Source: Nocardioides agri
GTDB lineage: Bacteria; Actinomycetota; Actinomycetes; Propionibacteriales; Nocardioidaceae
Length of the DNA: 64,000 nucleotides
NCBI RefSeq assembly: GCF_013778305.1
Contig: NZ_JACEIC010000002.1
Location: 3,187,669-3,251,668 of the forward strand
Reading direction: 5' to 3'
The translations under genes and the position numbers were made by a program. Below the pieces are notes generated by a model that made no database searches, was not told the origin of the DNA, and worked only from the letters and a program-made list of their open reading frames with translations. Shown piece by piece: positions 41,829 to 49,852 of the stretch (position 1 is its first letter; each line of letters begins with the position of its first letter).

Positions 41829-44468
41829 TCACGGCACCGTGATCGTCACCGAGGCCGCGGTCGCGGCCGGGTACCCGACCGTCCCCGCGTACCTCGCCGA
41901 GACCGGACCGGTCGCGGTCGGCTTGACGGCGACCGCGAACGAGCCGTCGACCTTCGTGCTGGCGGTGACGGTGGCGGTCCGGGTCGCGGTCGACTGATAG
42001 GTGACCTGGATCGAGACGCCCGACCTCGGCGTCGTGCTGCCCGCCTTGTCGGTGGCCTTCAGCGAGCCGGTCACGGCCACCACGCCGGTCGAGGCGTTGC
42101 GCGTCGCCGACATGGTGAGCGCGGTCGCCCAGTCGTCGACCGTCAGCGCCTGGGTGACCGAGGTGCCCGTCCAGCCGGGCTTGCCGGCGTACCTGATCGT
42201 CGCCGTGCCGGACGCCGTGGGCCTGATGGCGATCGAGTACGTGCCCGTCGCGCTCGTCGACCCCGCCGCGATCGCGGTCCTGCCGCCGGCGACCGGGTAG
42301 ACGACCTCGACCTTGCCTGCGGGGAGCGCCACGGGGGTGCCGCCGTTCGCCTGCGTCAGCGTGCCCGTGAACGTCACCGGCGAGCCGGACATCGTGGTCG
42401 CCGTGGACGGCGTCGCCGTCAGCTGCGTGGTCCACGGCACGACCGTGACCGGCACCGAGACCGCGGTCGAGGCCGTGAAGCCGGGGCGCGCCAGGAACCG
42501 CGCCTGCACCGCGACCGACACCAGCGGCTTGATCGCGACCGCGTAGGACCCGGTGGCCGTCGTGGTCGCGCTGCCCGCCGAGGTCCACGTCGTGGCGCCG
42601 TTGGCCTGCGTGTAGATGGCGACCTTCTCGCCGGCCGCGGGCTTCGTTCCGCCACCGCCGGGAAGGGTGCGCGTGAGCGTGCCCGTCACGGTGACCGGCT
42701 GACCTGCCCGCACCGAGGTGTGGTCCACGCCGGACGTCAGCGAGGTCGAGCACGCCGCGGCGGCCACGTCGACGTCGACGGTGCTGCCCGACGCCGACGC
42801 GAACGCCGGCGCGGCCGTGGTCTGCGTCGAGTAGACGCCGGCCGTCGTGCCGATGACCGCCGTCGAGGCGACGCCGTCGACGTTGGTGAGCGCGGTGCCC
42901 ACCTTCACCGGAGCGTTGCTGCCGACCTTGCGGAACCAGCTGACCGGCAGGCCCTTCACCGCGACGCCGCTGGCCTGGTCGACCACCTTCGCGGAGAGGA
43001 CGCCCTTGCCGTTCGGGCAGGCCGTGTACGACGCGGCCGCCGAGCCGTCCACCCTCAGCGTCGGCTGGGCGCTGCGGGCCGCCGTCGAGAACGTCAGGGC
43101 ACTGGTGCGCACGAGCTTCGCGCCGGCCGAGTCGGTGACGGTCGCGGTGACCTTGGTGGCGGTCGCGGACCTGGCGTCGCACGTCACCGTGGTCTGCTCG
43201 GCCCTCGGGTCGGCGAACACGCAGTCCGCGCGCGCCGAGGTCCAGGCGACGGTGGTGGTGCGGCCGGCCGGGACCTCGAGGTTCACGGCGACCTGGGTGG
43301 GCAGGCCCGCCACTGCCGGGTTGTTGACCGAGAGCGTGCCGCCGAGCACGGTCGGGACGCCTGGGGAGCCGCCGCCGGTGCCGTCGCCGCCGCCGATCAG
43401 GAACCGGCTGTTCGCGGTGTTCCAATGCGAGGCGAGGTAGGAGCCGGCCGGCGGGTACGTCGAGTAGTAGTCGTCGTCGTTGCAGTCGAAGAGGACCTCC
43501 TGGTCCACCGGGCACACCTGCTGCATGGCGCGCCCGCCGCCGTCGGCGTAGCACATGACGTCGGACTCGTCGAAGCAGTGACCGGCGGTCGTCGAGTGCG
43601 GCGCGTCGTTCTGGACGGAGCCCAGCATGTGGGAGAGCTCGTGGGCCTCGGTCGAGTGGTCCGACCGGCCCCAGCAGGCGGTGTCGATGCGGGCGTACTG
43701 CGCGGCGGACCCGTTGTTGTAGTTGTCCTGGCCGGCGCCGCTGCCCGGGTACATCTGCGCGATGCCGCACTGGCCGACCCCGTCGACCCACATCAGGTAC
43801 TTGCGGGTCGGGCTGGTGTAGCCGAGCGCCTGGACGGCCGCGATCGTCGCGTTGAACGACGTGAACGACCCCGCCGGGACGGTGACGTTGAGGAGCGTCG
43901 GCGAGCAGGTGCCGTCCCCGTTCGAGGCCGTCACGTAGCGCACCTGGCGAACGCCGCCCGTCTTCGCCGCCGACAGCTTGAACACGGTGTTCACGCCGCC
44001 GGCCCACTGCTTGATCTGGTCCTGCAGCGACGAGAAGCGGTTGGCCTTGTCGGCGGTCACGACGTACATCGCCTGCACCCGGTAGCCCGAGGTGCCGTCG
44101 CCGTCGCACGGCACGCGGTCGGAGACCGCGGCCACCTGGGCCGCGACCGGCACGCCCTCCTCCTGGGCGGCCCGGACGGCCCGGGCGGCGATGCCCTTGC
44201 GGGCCTCGAGCACCGAGGTCTTGACCGGCTTCCTGACGTCGACGCCGCGGGGCGCCTTGTCGACGTGCGCGCACGCGGCGGGGACGGCGGGGATGTCCGA
44301 GGGGACGACCTCGTCGCACACGGCGCCGAGGTCGGCCGCCTGCGCGAAGGTGCCGGAGCGGGCGTGGTCGCCGGCCGTCACCACGCCGGCGGTGACGAGC
44401 GAGAGGGCGAGGGCTGCCGCCGCCGACAGTGCCGCAGCACGCCGGCGGGACAGGGTACGTAGAGGCAT
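41829..44468 (-). CDS. Secreted zinc metalloprotease-like protein with C-terminal Ig-like repeats
   Basis: 879 aa. Signal peptide (residues 1-32, RRRAAALSAAAALALSLV, cut near VTAG). A catalytic-type domain follows with AHELSHMLG (HExxH zinc motif, near residue 278) and several Cys pairs (CFDESDVMCYADGGG, CPVDQEVLFDCNDDDYYS). The C-terminal third has at least three Ig-like modules of about 100 residues, each ending with (S/T)(F/Y)(A/S)(V/I)A(V/I)(K/R)P and a (I/A)R(Y/F)xxxxG segment. Metal ligand beyond HELSH not identified. Likely acts outside the cell. ATG 44468 has GGAG 6 nt upstream. Substrate unknown. Confidence 0.85.
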   Translation of the reverse strand: MPLRTLSRRRAAALSAAAALALSLVTAGVVTAGDHARSGTFAQAADLGAVCDEVVPSDIPAVPAACAHVDKAPRGVDVRKPVKTSVLEARKGIAARAVRAAQEEGVPVAAQVAAVSDRVPCDGDGTSGYRVQAMYVVTADKANRFSSLQDQIKQWAGGVNTVFKLSAAKTGGVRQVRYVTASNGDGTCSPTLLNVTVPAGSFTSFNATIAAVQALGYTSPTRKYLMWVDGVGQCGIAQMYPGSGAGQDNYNNGSAAQYARIDTACWGRSDHSTEAHELSHMLGSVQNDAPHSTTAGHCFDESDVMCYADGGGRAMQQVCPVDQEVLFDCNDDDYYSTYPPAGSYLASHWNTANSRFLIGGGDGTGGGSPGVPTVLGGTLSVNNPAVAGLPTQVAVNLEVPAGRTTTVAWTSARADCVFADPRAEQTTVTCDARSATATKVTATVTDSAGAKLVRTSALTFSTAARSAQPTLRVDGSAAASYTACPNGKGVLSAKVVDQASGVAVKGLPVSWFRKVGSNAPVKVGTALTNVDGVASTAVIGTTAGVYSTQTTAAPAFASASGSTVDVDVAAAACSTSLTSGVDHTSVRAGQPVTVTGTLTRTLPGGGGTKPAAGEKVAIYTQANGATTWTSAGSATTTATGSYAVAIKPLVSVAVQARFLARPGFTASTAVSVPVTVVPWTTQLTATPSTATTMSGSPVTFTGTLTQANGGTPVALPAGKVEVVYPVAGGRTAIAAGSTSATGTYSIAIRPTASGTATIRYAGKPGWTGTSVTQALTVDDWATALTMSATRNASTGVVAVTGSLKATDKAGSTTPRSGVSIQVTYQSTATRTATVTASTKVDGSFAVAVKPTATGPVSARYAGTVGYPAATAASVTITVP

Positions 44469-44598
44469 CCGTGCTCCGTGGATTCGTGGCAGCTCCTCCG
44501 TGAGCCGCATGGGCGCCTCATCGGCACGGGTCACCCCCACCTGACCCAAAAGGCTCTGCCGGGCCGCCGGGCCTCCGGCGGGCTGCTTGGATGGAGCC

Positions 44599-45657
44599 AT
44601 GCAGCTCGACCTGACGACCGACGCCGCCGCGCTGACCGAGCAGCTGGTCAACATCGAGTCGGTCAGCCTCCACGAGCAGGAGATCGCCGACGCCGTCGAG
44701 GAGGCGCTGCGCGCGCTGGGTCACCTGGAGGTGACCCGCGTCGGCAACAACCTCGTCGCCCGCACCGACCTCGGGCGCGGCGAGCGGGTCGTGATCGCCG
44801 GGCACCTCGACACGGTGCCGCTCAACGACAACCTGCCGGCGCGGCGGGACGGCGACCTCCTCCACGGGCTCGGGACCTGTGACATGAAGGGCGGCGACGC
44901 GGTGATGCTGCGGATCGCGGCCACGGTCGCCGAGCCCAACCGCGACCTCACCTTCATCTTCTACGACGCCGAGGAGATCGCGGCCGAGCACAACGGCCTC
45001 GGCAGGCTCGCCGCCAGCCATCCTGAGATGCTCGCCGCCGACTTCGCGATCCTGATGGAGCCCTCCAACGCGGGCATCGAGGCGGGCTGCCAGGGCACCC
45101 TCCGGGTCGAGGTGCGCACGACGGGGGAGCGCGCCCACACGGCGCGCGCGTGGCAGGGCGCCAACGCGATCCACCGGGCCGGCGAGGTGCTGCGCCGGCT
45201 CGAGGCCTACGAGCCGCGCCGGCCGGTCATCGACGGGCTGGAGTACCACGAGGGCCTCAACGCCGTGTTCGTCAGCGGCGGGGTGGCCGGCAACGTCGTC
45301 CCCGACGCGTGCGTCGTCGAGGTCAACTACCGCTTCGCCCCTGACCGCTCCGAGGCGGAGGCCGAGGCCTGGGTCCGGGAGTTCTTCGACGGGTACGACG
45401 TGACGCTCACCGACTCCGCGCCCGGGGCGCTGCCCGGTCTCGACCGGCCGGCGGCCAAGGCGTTCCTCGACGCGGTCGGCGGCCGGCCGGCACCGAAGTT
45501 CGGGTGGACCGACGTCGCCCGCTTCTCGGCCCTCGGCGTCCCCGCGGTCAACTTCGGGCCGGGCGACCCGCTGCTCGCCCACAAGCAGGAGGAGCACGTG
45601 CCGGTGGAGCACATCGAACGCTGCGAGGCGGTCCTGACGAGGTGGCTGACGGCATGA
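44599..45657 (+). CDS. dapE: Succinyl-diaminopimelate desuccinylase
   Basis: 352 aa M20-family dizinc enzyme that removes succinate from N-succinyl-LL-DAP. Metal ligands appear in GHLDTVP, TCDMKGGDA and FYDAEEIAAEHNG (catalytic and bridging acids), with a late His in LAHKQEEHVP. ATG 44599 is preceded by TTGGAT 6 nt away, close to the leaderless pattern. It begins a run of coupled genes (ATGA with the next). dapE-LOG order matches M. tuberculosis Rv1202-Rv1205 approximately. Confidence 0.94.
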   Translation: MQLDLTTDAAALTEQLVNIESVSLHEQEIADAVEEALRALGHLEVTRVGNNLVARTDLGRGERVVIAGHLDTVPLNDNLPARRDGDLLHGLGTCDMKGGDAVMLRIAATVAEPNRDLTFIFYDAEEIAAEHNGLGRLAASHPEMLAADFAILMEPSNAGIEAGCQGTLRVEVRTTGERAHTARAWQGANAIHRAGEVLRRLEAYEPRRPVIDGLEYHEGLNAVFVSGGVAGNVVPDACVVEVNYRFAPDRSEAEAEAWVREFFDGYDVTLTDSAPGALPGLDRPAAKAFLDAVGGRPAPKFGWTDVARFSALGVPAVNFGPGDPLLAHKQEEHVPVEHIERCEAVLTRWLTA

Positions 45658-46385
45658 AGGCGAAGTTCAAGGGCCCGATCATCCAGCGGCGCGACCAGAT
45701 CGACGGGTCGACCACCGACCAGCGCCTGCTGGACTCCCGCGGCCCCAGCGACTGGGTGCACACCGACCCGTGGCGGGTGCTGCGCATGCAGGCCGAGCTG
45801 GTCGAGGGCTTCGGCGCGCTCGCCGAGCTCGGCCCGGCGGTCTCGGTGTTCGGCTCGGCCCGACTCGGTCCCGACCACCCGTCGTACGCCGTCGCGGAGA
45901 CGCTCGGCCGCCGGCTCGCCGAGGAGGGGTTCACGGTCATCACCGGCGGCGGCCCCGGCGCGATGGAGGCCGCCAACAAGGGGGCGAGCGAGGCGGGTGG
46001 CGTCAGCGTCGGGCTCGGCATCGAGCTGCCGTGGGAGTCCGGCCTCAACGACTGGGTCGACGTCGGCGTCAACTTCCGCTACTTCTTCGCGCGCAAGACG
46101 ATGTTCGTGAAGTACTCCCAGGGCTTCGCCGTGCTCCCCGGTGGGCTCGGCACCCTGGACGAGATGTTCGAGGCGGCCACGCTGGCGCAGACCGGCAAGA
46201 TCACCAGCTTCCCGATCGTGCTGATCGGCACGACGTACTGGCAGGGCCTGGTCGACTGGATGCGGGACACCCAGCTCGCCGAGGGGACGATCCGCCAGGA
46301 CGACCTGGACCGGCTGGTGCTCACCGACGACGTCGAGAAGGCCGTGGCGCTGATGGTCGCGGCCAGGGAGGAGGGGAGCGGATGA
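45654..46385 (+). CDS. LOG family (TIGR00730) Rossmann-fold nucleotide hydrolase-like protein
   Basis: 243 aa. The family signature PGGLGTLDEMFE and GGGPGAMEAANKGA are intact. LOG proteins hydrolyse cytokinin-type riboside 5'-monophosphates to free bases or act as nucleotide 5'-monophosphate phosphoribohydrolases; the M. tuberculosis homologue Rv1205 does the former. The natural substrate here is unknown. Overlaps dapE (ATGA) and the next gene (ATGA). Confidence 0.92.
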   Translation: MKAKFKGPIIQRRDQIDGSTTDQRLLDSRGPSDWVHTDPWRVLRMQAELVEGFGALAELGPAVSVFGSARLGPDHPSYAVAETLGRRLAEEGFTVITGGGPGAMEAANKGASEAGGVSVGLGIELPWESGLNDWVDVGVNFRYFFARKTMFVKYSQGFAVLPGGLGTLDEMFEAATLAQTGKITSFPIVLIGTTYWQGLVDWMRDTQLAEGTIRQDDLDRLVLTDDVEKAVALMVAAREEGSG

Positions 46386-46672
46386 TGTGGTTCTTCGCGA
46401 TCCTGGTCGTGCTCGTGCTCGGCGGGGTCGCCGTGGTCGCCGCGGGTCGCGGCGTGCCGATGACCCGGGCCTACGACGACCGGCCGGACGTCGTCCTGCC
46501 GGCGGAGGGGCCGGTGACCGCCGACGACCTGCGACGGGTCCGCTTCTCGCTCGCGTTCCGGGGCTACCGGATGTCCGAGGTCGACGCGCTGCTCGACCGG
46601 CTCGCCCGGGAGCGCGAGGAGCCGCCCGCCGCGGAGCCGCAGTCCACCCGTGGCGACGAGCAGACGCAGTAG
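46382..46672 (+). CDS. DivIVA-domain small membrane protein
   Basis: 96 aa: one N-terminal helix (residues 2-20), then a short DivIVA-like segment DLRRVRFSLAFRGYRMSEVD ALLDRLARE. Similar proteins in actinobacteria sit at the septum or pole. Translationally coupled to LOG. A role in cell growth is inference. Confidence 0.8.
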   Translation: MMWFFAILVVLVLGGVAVVAAGRGVPMTRAYDDRPDVVLPAEGPVTADDLRRVRFSLAFRGYRMSEVDALLDRLAREREEPPAAEPQSTRGDEQTQ

Positions 46673-46687
46673 GGCACACTTCCCCCC

Positions 46688-47107
46688 GTGTCGACCGAGC
46701 TGATCGTCTACGTCCTCACCGCGCTCGCCGCGGTCGTGGTCGTGCTGACGCGACTCCGTCTCGGCCGCGGCGGCGCCGGCCGCCTCCACATGGGGCAGGG
46801 GCTGGTCAACCTGCACACGGTCGCCGGGACGATCGCGCTGGTCACGTGGGTGGCGTTCCTGGTCTCGCCGGAGGACATGTTCCTCGGCACGTCCAGCTTC
46901 GGCATCGTCTCGCTCGCGTTCTGGTGGATCACGGTCGTCGCCGGGCTGCTGATCCTGCTGCGCTGGCGGCGACCGAAGGGCCGCCACGCCTCCGAGGGGG
47001 CGGAGGACTCGTGGTCCGACGGGCCCGGCCTGTCGGTCCTCGCCCACGTCGGCATGCTCGTCGGCGTCTGCGTCTTCACCTGGGCCTACCTGACCTCGGC
47101 GGTGTGA
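46688..47107 (+). CDS. Conserved hypothetical membrane protein
   Basis: 139 aa with four membrane helices (near residues 5-18, 43-62, 70-92 and 118-136) and conserved His in LHTVAGT and LAHVGM. Family unknown to me. The GTG start at 46688 lies 7 nt after CACACT, a weak form of the leaderless pattern. Probably part of the dapE operon. Confidence 0.65.
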   Translation: MSTELIVYVLTALAAVVVVLTRLRLGRGGAGRLHMGQGLVNLHTVAGTIALVTWVAFLVSPEDMFLGTSSFGIVSLAFWWITVVAGLLILLRWRRPKGRHASEGAEDSWSDGPGLSVLAHVGMLVGVCVFTWAYLTSAV

Positions 47108-47136
47108 ACCGCGGACCGCGTGGCAGGCTGCACGTC

Positions 47137-47886
47137 ATGCGTCTCGGCTCCCTGCTCGTCGCCGTCGGCCTGGTGCTGGCCGGCCTCGCGGCCGCCCCGT
47201 CGTCCGCCGCCGCTCCCGACCCCGAGGCACGCACCGTGCTCGAGAAGGTCGTCATCGGCCACTCGGTGCGGGGCCGCCCGATCCGGGCCTTCCACCTGGG
47301 CGAGCCGGGCAGGCGGACGGTGCTCCTCGTGGCGACCATGCACGGCGACGAGGGCAGGCCGCGGCTGATCCTCCAGGCGCTGCGCGACGGCCGCCCCGTG
47401 CGCGGCATCGACCTGTGGGTGGTGCCGACGTACAACCCGGACGGGCTGGCCCGGGGCACCCGCAAGAACGCCCGCGGCATCGACCTCAACCGCAACTTCC
47501 CCTACCGGTGGGCGGACCTCGACGGCTCCTACGAGTCCGGCCCGCGCCCCGGCTCCGAGCCCGAGACGCGCGCCATGATGCGCTTCCTGCACCGGATCCG
47601 GCCGGACCGGATCCTGAGCTTCCACCAACCGCTCTTCGGCGTCGACACCGACACCAAGGACAAGGCGTTCGCGCGCCGGGTCTCCCGGCACCTCGGCCTG
47701 CCGCGCAAGGACTTCGACTGCGGCGGCGTGTGCCACGGCACGATGACCGGCTGGTACAACCACCGCTTCGCCGGCTCCGCCCTCACGGTCGAGTACGGGT
47801 GGCGGCCGCCGGTGCGCCGGATGACGCACGCCGCGCCGCGCCAGCTGCTGGACCTCTTCGGCGCCCGCTGGGCGCGTCGCACCTGA
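47137..47886 (+). CDS. Secreted M14-family zinc carboxypeptidase
   Basis: 249 aa. Signal peptide (residues 1-26, cut at AAAPD). Zinc-binding HxxE in MHGDEGRP, Arg/Asn motif GIDLNRNFPYRW, the third zinc His in SFHQPLFG and the catalytic Glu in LTVEYGW are all present, so the enzyme should be active. Likely trims peptidoglycan peptides or extracellular peptides; the short length suggests the D,L- or murein peptide amidase type. The last three codons and stop are supplied by the 63-bp palindrome that begins at 47875. Confidence 0.86.
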   Translation: MRLGSLLVAVGLVLAGLAAAPSSAAAPDPEARTVLEKVVIGHSVRGRPIRAFHLGEPGRRTVLLVATMHGDEGRPRLILQALRDGRPVRGIDLWVVPTYNPDGLARGTRKNARGIDLNRNFPYRWADLDGSYESGPRPGSEPETRAMMRFLHRIRPDRILSFHQPLFGVDTDTKDKAFARRVSRHLGLPRKDFDCGGVCHGTMTGWYNHRFAGSALTVEYGWRPPVRRMTHAAPRQLLDLFGARWARRT

Positions 47887-47937
47887 CCCCAGCGTCGCGG
47901 TGCGCCGCAGCTGCCGACGCTGGGGTCAGGTGCGCGG
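47875..47937. repeat. 63-bp palindromic element, family 1 copy 3
   Basis: Arms 47875-47897 and 47915-47937 with a 17-nt spacer. Twenty base pairs are perfect (core ACCTGACCCCAGCGTCG). It overlaps the carboxypeptidase 3' end, whose TGA (47884-47886) lies within ACCTGACC, and ends 4 bp before the stop of the convergent enoyl-CoA hydratase. Confidence 0.85.
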
Positions 47938-47941
47938 GTGG

Positions 47942-48733
47942 TCAGCGGCCCTCGAAGACCGGCTTCTCCTTGGCGACGAACGCGGCCACCGCGGCCTGGT
48001 GGTCCGCGGTGGCGCCGGTCTTGGTCATCATCGCGCTCTCGAACGCCAGGGCCTCCTCGAAGGAGTGGCCGGCGGCGTACGCGACCGACTGGCGCATCGC
48101 GCCCAGCGCGACGGTCGGGCCGGCGGCCAGTCGCGCGGCGAGCGCGCCGACCTCGGCCGCGAGCTCGCCGGCCGGCACCACCTTGGTGGCCAGCCCCAGG
48201 TCCAGGGCCTCCGCGGCCGAGATGGTGCTCGGGAAGTAGAGCAGCTCGAGGGCCTTCGCGCGGCCGACGAGGCGCTGGAGGGTGTAGCTGGCGCCGGTGT
48301 CGCAGGAGAGCGCGACGTTGGCGAAGGCGAGGTTGAAGCCGGCGGTGTCGGCGACGACGCGCACGTCGCACGCGAAAGCGAGGCTGGCGCCGGCGCCCGC
48401 AGCCACCCCGTTGACCGCCGCGATGACCGGCTTGGCCATCCCGGCGAGCGCGGTCACCGTCGGGTTGTAGTGCTTGTCGACGGTCGTGAACAGCACGTCG
48501 CTGCCGCCGTTGTGGAGCAGCTCGACGTGCTCCTTGAGGTCCTGGCCGGTGCAGAAGGCCTTGCCGGTGCCGGTCAGCACCACGCACCGCACCGCCGGGT
48601 CGTCGGCCACCTGCTGCACGACCTCGAGCAGCAGCTCCTTGGTCGCGACGTCGAGGCTGTTGTAGGCGTCGGGGCGGTTCAGCGTGATGGTGCCGACGCC
48701 GTCGGCCACCTCGAGCAGCACAGAGTCAGTCAT
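47942..48733 (-). CDS. Enoyl-CoA hydratase/isomerase (PaaG-like)
   Basis: 263 aa crotonase-fold protein. The oxyanion-hole residues lie in GTGKAFCTGQDLKEH and NGVAAGAGASLAFACDVRV; Asp in LSCDTGASY replaces one of the hydratase Glu pair, as in PaaG-type isomerases. It may isomerise ring-opened phenylacetyl-CoA or other enoyl-CoAs. It follows a PaaX-type regulator gene 12 bp upstream on the same strand, which supports an aromatic-acid role; the rest of a paa cluster is not here. Confidence 0.87.
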   Translation of the reverse strand: MTDSVLLEVADGVGTITLNRPDAYNSLDVATKELLLEVVQQVADDPAVRCVVLTGTGKAFCTGQDLKEHVELLHNGGSDVLFTTVDKHYNPTVTALAGMAKPVIAAVNGVAAGAGASLAFACDVRVVADTAGFNLAFANVALSCDTGASYTLQRLVGRAKALELLYFPSTISAAEALDLGLATKVVPAGELAAEVGALAARLAAGPTVALGAMRQSVAYAAGHSFEEALAFESAMMTKTGATADHQAAVAAFVAKEKPVFEGR

Positions 48734-48745
48734 GCCCGCAGTCTG

Positions 48746-49522
48746 TCAGGCACCCAGGCAGCGCGCGACGAAGCGGTCAGTGCCGGGCTTGAGCCGGGTC
48801 GCCGTCGAGGCGAAGAGGGTGGCCGCCTCGCGCCCCGGCCAGTCCGGGGGGAGCAGCGCGTCCGGCAGCCCGGGGTCGGTGAAGAGGAACTTGCGCCACT
48901 CGTGGACGAGGTGGAAGCGGGCGGCGAACGCCGCCTCGTCGGCGTCGTCGTGCGCGGACAGGTGGTGCTGGACCAGGTCGTCGGCGATGCCCAGCCAGTC
49001 CTCGTAGCCGGCGCGCAGGCCGTCGAGGTCCCAGGCCCCCGTCGGCGGGCTGCTGAAGCGGTCGGCGCGCGCGGTCCGGGCGCGGGCACCGCTGCGGTCG
49101 AGCACCGACTCGAGCTCGGCGCGGGGGAAGGGGCTCACCCACACGTTGTCGGCGAGCTCGGCGTAGCCGACGAACGCCAGGTCGGCTCGGAGCCGGGTGC
49201 GGTCGGCGCGGGCGGCCGGGGGCTCGACGAACACGACCTGCCAGTGGCCGTCCCAGTCGGGCAGGTCGCGGCGGTAGACCCGGTTGGCGGTCTCGTCGAG
49301 ACGCCGGTTGGCGCGCGTGGTGGTGCGGTAGCCGCGGCCGCCCTGCAGGTGGACCGGCTCCAGCCAGCCCTGCGAGACCATCCGCGAGATCGCGGTGCGC
49401 ACCGCCGGGGCGGCGATGCCGACGGGGGAGAGCATCCGGACCACGGCGGCGACCGGGGCCTCGCTGCCGCGGGTGCGCAGGTGGTCGCCGTAGACGTCGA
49501 AGAGCGCCGAGCGGGCCTGCAT
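48746..49522 (-). CDS. PaaX family transcriptional regulator
   Basis: 258 aa with an N-terminal winged HTH (AVRTAISRMVSQGWLEPVHL, residues 39-58), a central region GHWQVVFVEPP, and a C-terminal domain WRKFLFTDPGLPDALLPPDW characteristic of PaaX. PaaX represses phenylacetate catabolism genes and is released by phenylacetyl-CoA. Probably controls itself and the downstream enoyl-CoA hydratase. A CTGCCACC-N10-GGTGGCAG palindrome 10 bp upstream of its ATG is a candidate operator. Confidence 0.9.
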   Translation of the reverse strand: MQARSALFDVYGDHLRTRGSEAPVAAVVRMLSPVGIAAPAVRTAISRMVSQGWLEPVHLQGGRGYRTTTRANRRLDETANRVYRRDLPDWDGHWQVVFVEPPAARADRTRLRADLAFVGYAELADNVWVSPFPRAELESVLDRSGARARTARADRFSSPPTGAWDLDGLRAGYEDWLGIADDLVQHHLSAHDDADEAAFAARFHLVHEWRKFLFTDPGLPDALLPPDWPGREAATLFASTATRLKPGTDRFVARCLGA

Positions 49523-49531
49523 GCGCAGAGT

Positions 49532-49557
49532 CTGCCACCCGGCGCCCGCGGTGGCAG
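49532..49557. promoter_or_regulatory. Palindrome upstream of the PaaX gene
   Basis: Perfect 8-bp arms (CTGCCACC 49532-49539, GGTGGCAG 49550-49557). Lies over the expected promoter of the minus-strand regulator gene; candidate autoregulatory operator. Confidence 0.45.
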
Positions 49558-49604
49558 GACGGTGGCCGCGATCCCCCTGTGCTCCACGTCACCGCCCGAT
49601 AGGG

Positions 49605-49610
49605 GATAAT
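49605..49610 (+). promoter_or_regulatory. -10 box for the DUF3117 gene
   Basis: GATAAT is the most canonical -10 in this part of the window. A leader of about 70 nt follows to ATG 49685. Confidence 0.45.
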
Positions 49611-49684
49611 GGTCCACGCGTACGGCGCGGCGGGCTCGCTCGGAGGCTCGGCTCGCGCCCTGACAACCGAAGGAAGGTGCGCGG

Positions 49685-49852
49685 ATGGCGGCGATGAAGC
49701 CGCGGACGGGCGATGGTCCGCTGGAGGTCACCAAGGAAGGACGGGGCATCGTGATGCGGGTCCCGCTCGAGGGTGGTGGCCGTCTCGTTGTCGAGCTGAA
49801 CGCCGAGGAGGCCGGCGCTCTGGGTGATGCCCTCAAGGATGTCGTCGGCTGA
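49685..49852 (+). CDS. DUF3117 domain-containing protein
   Basis: 55 aa: MAAMKPRTGDGPLEVTKEGR and GRLVVELNAEEAGALGDALK are the near-invariant actinobacterial family sequence (M. tuberculosis Rv1211). Probably a small basic nucleic-acid or protein binder; function unknown. AAGGAAGG precedes the ATG. The downstream aminopeptidase reading frame overlaps its end. Confidence 0.92.
   Translation: MAAMKPRTGDGPLEVTKEGRGIVMRVPLEGGGRLVVELNAEEAGALGDALKDVVG

Noticed and set aside
41766..44462. Long plus-strand frame opposite the metalloprotease gene
   Set aside because: Same GC shadow effect; Arg/Gly-rich translation without motifs, while the minus strand has a signal peptide and HExxH.
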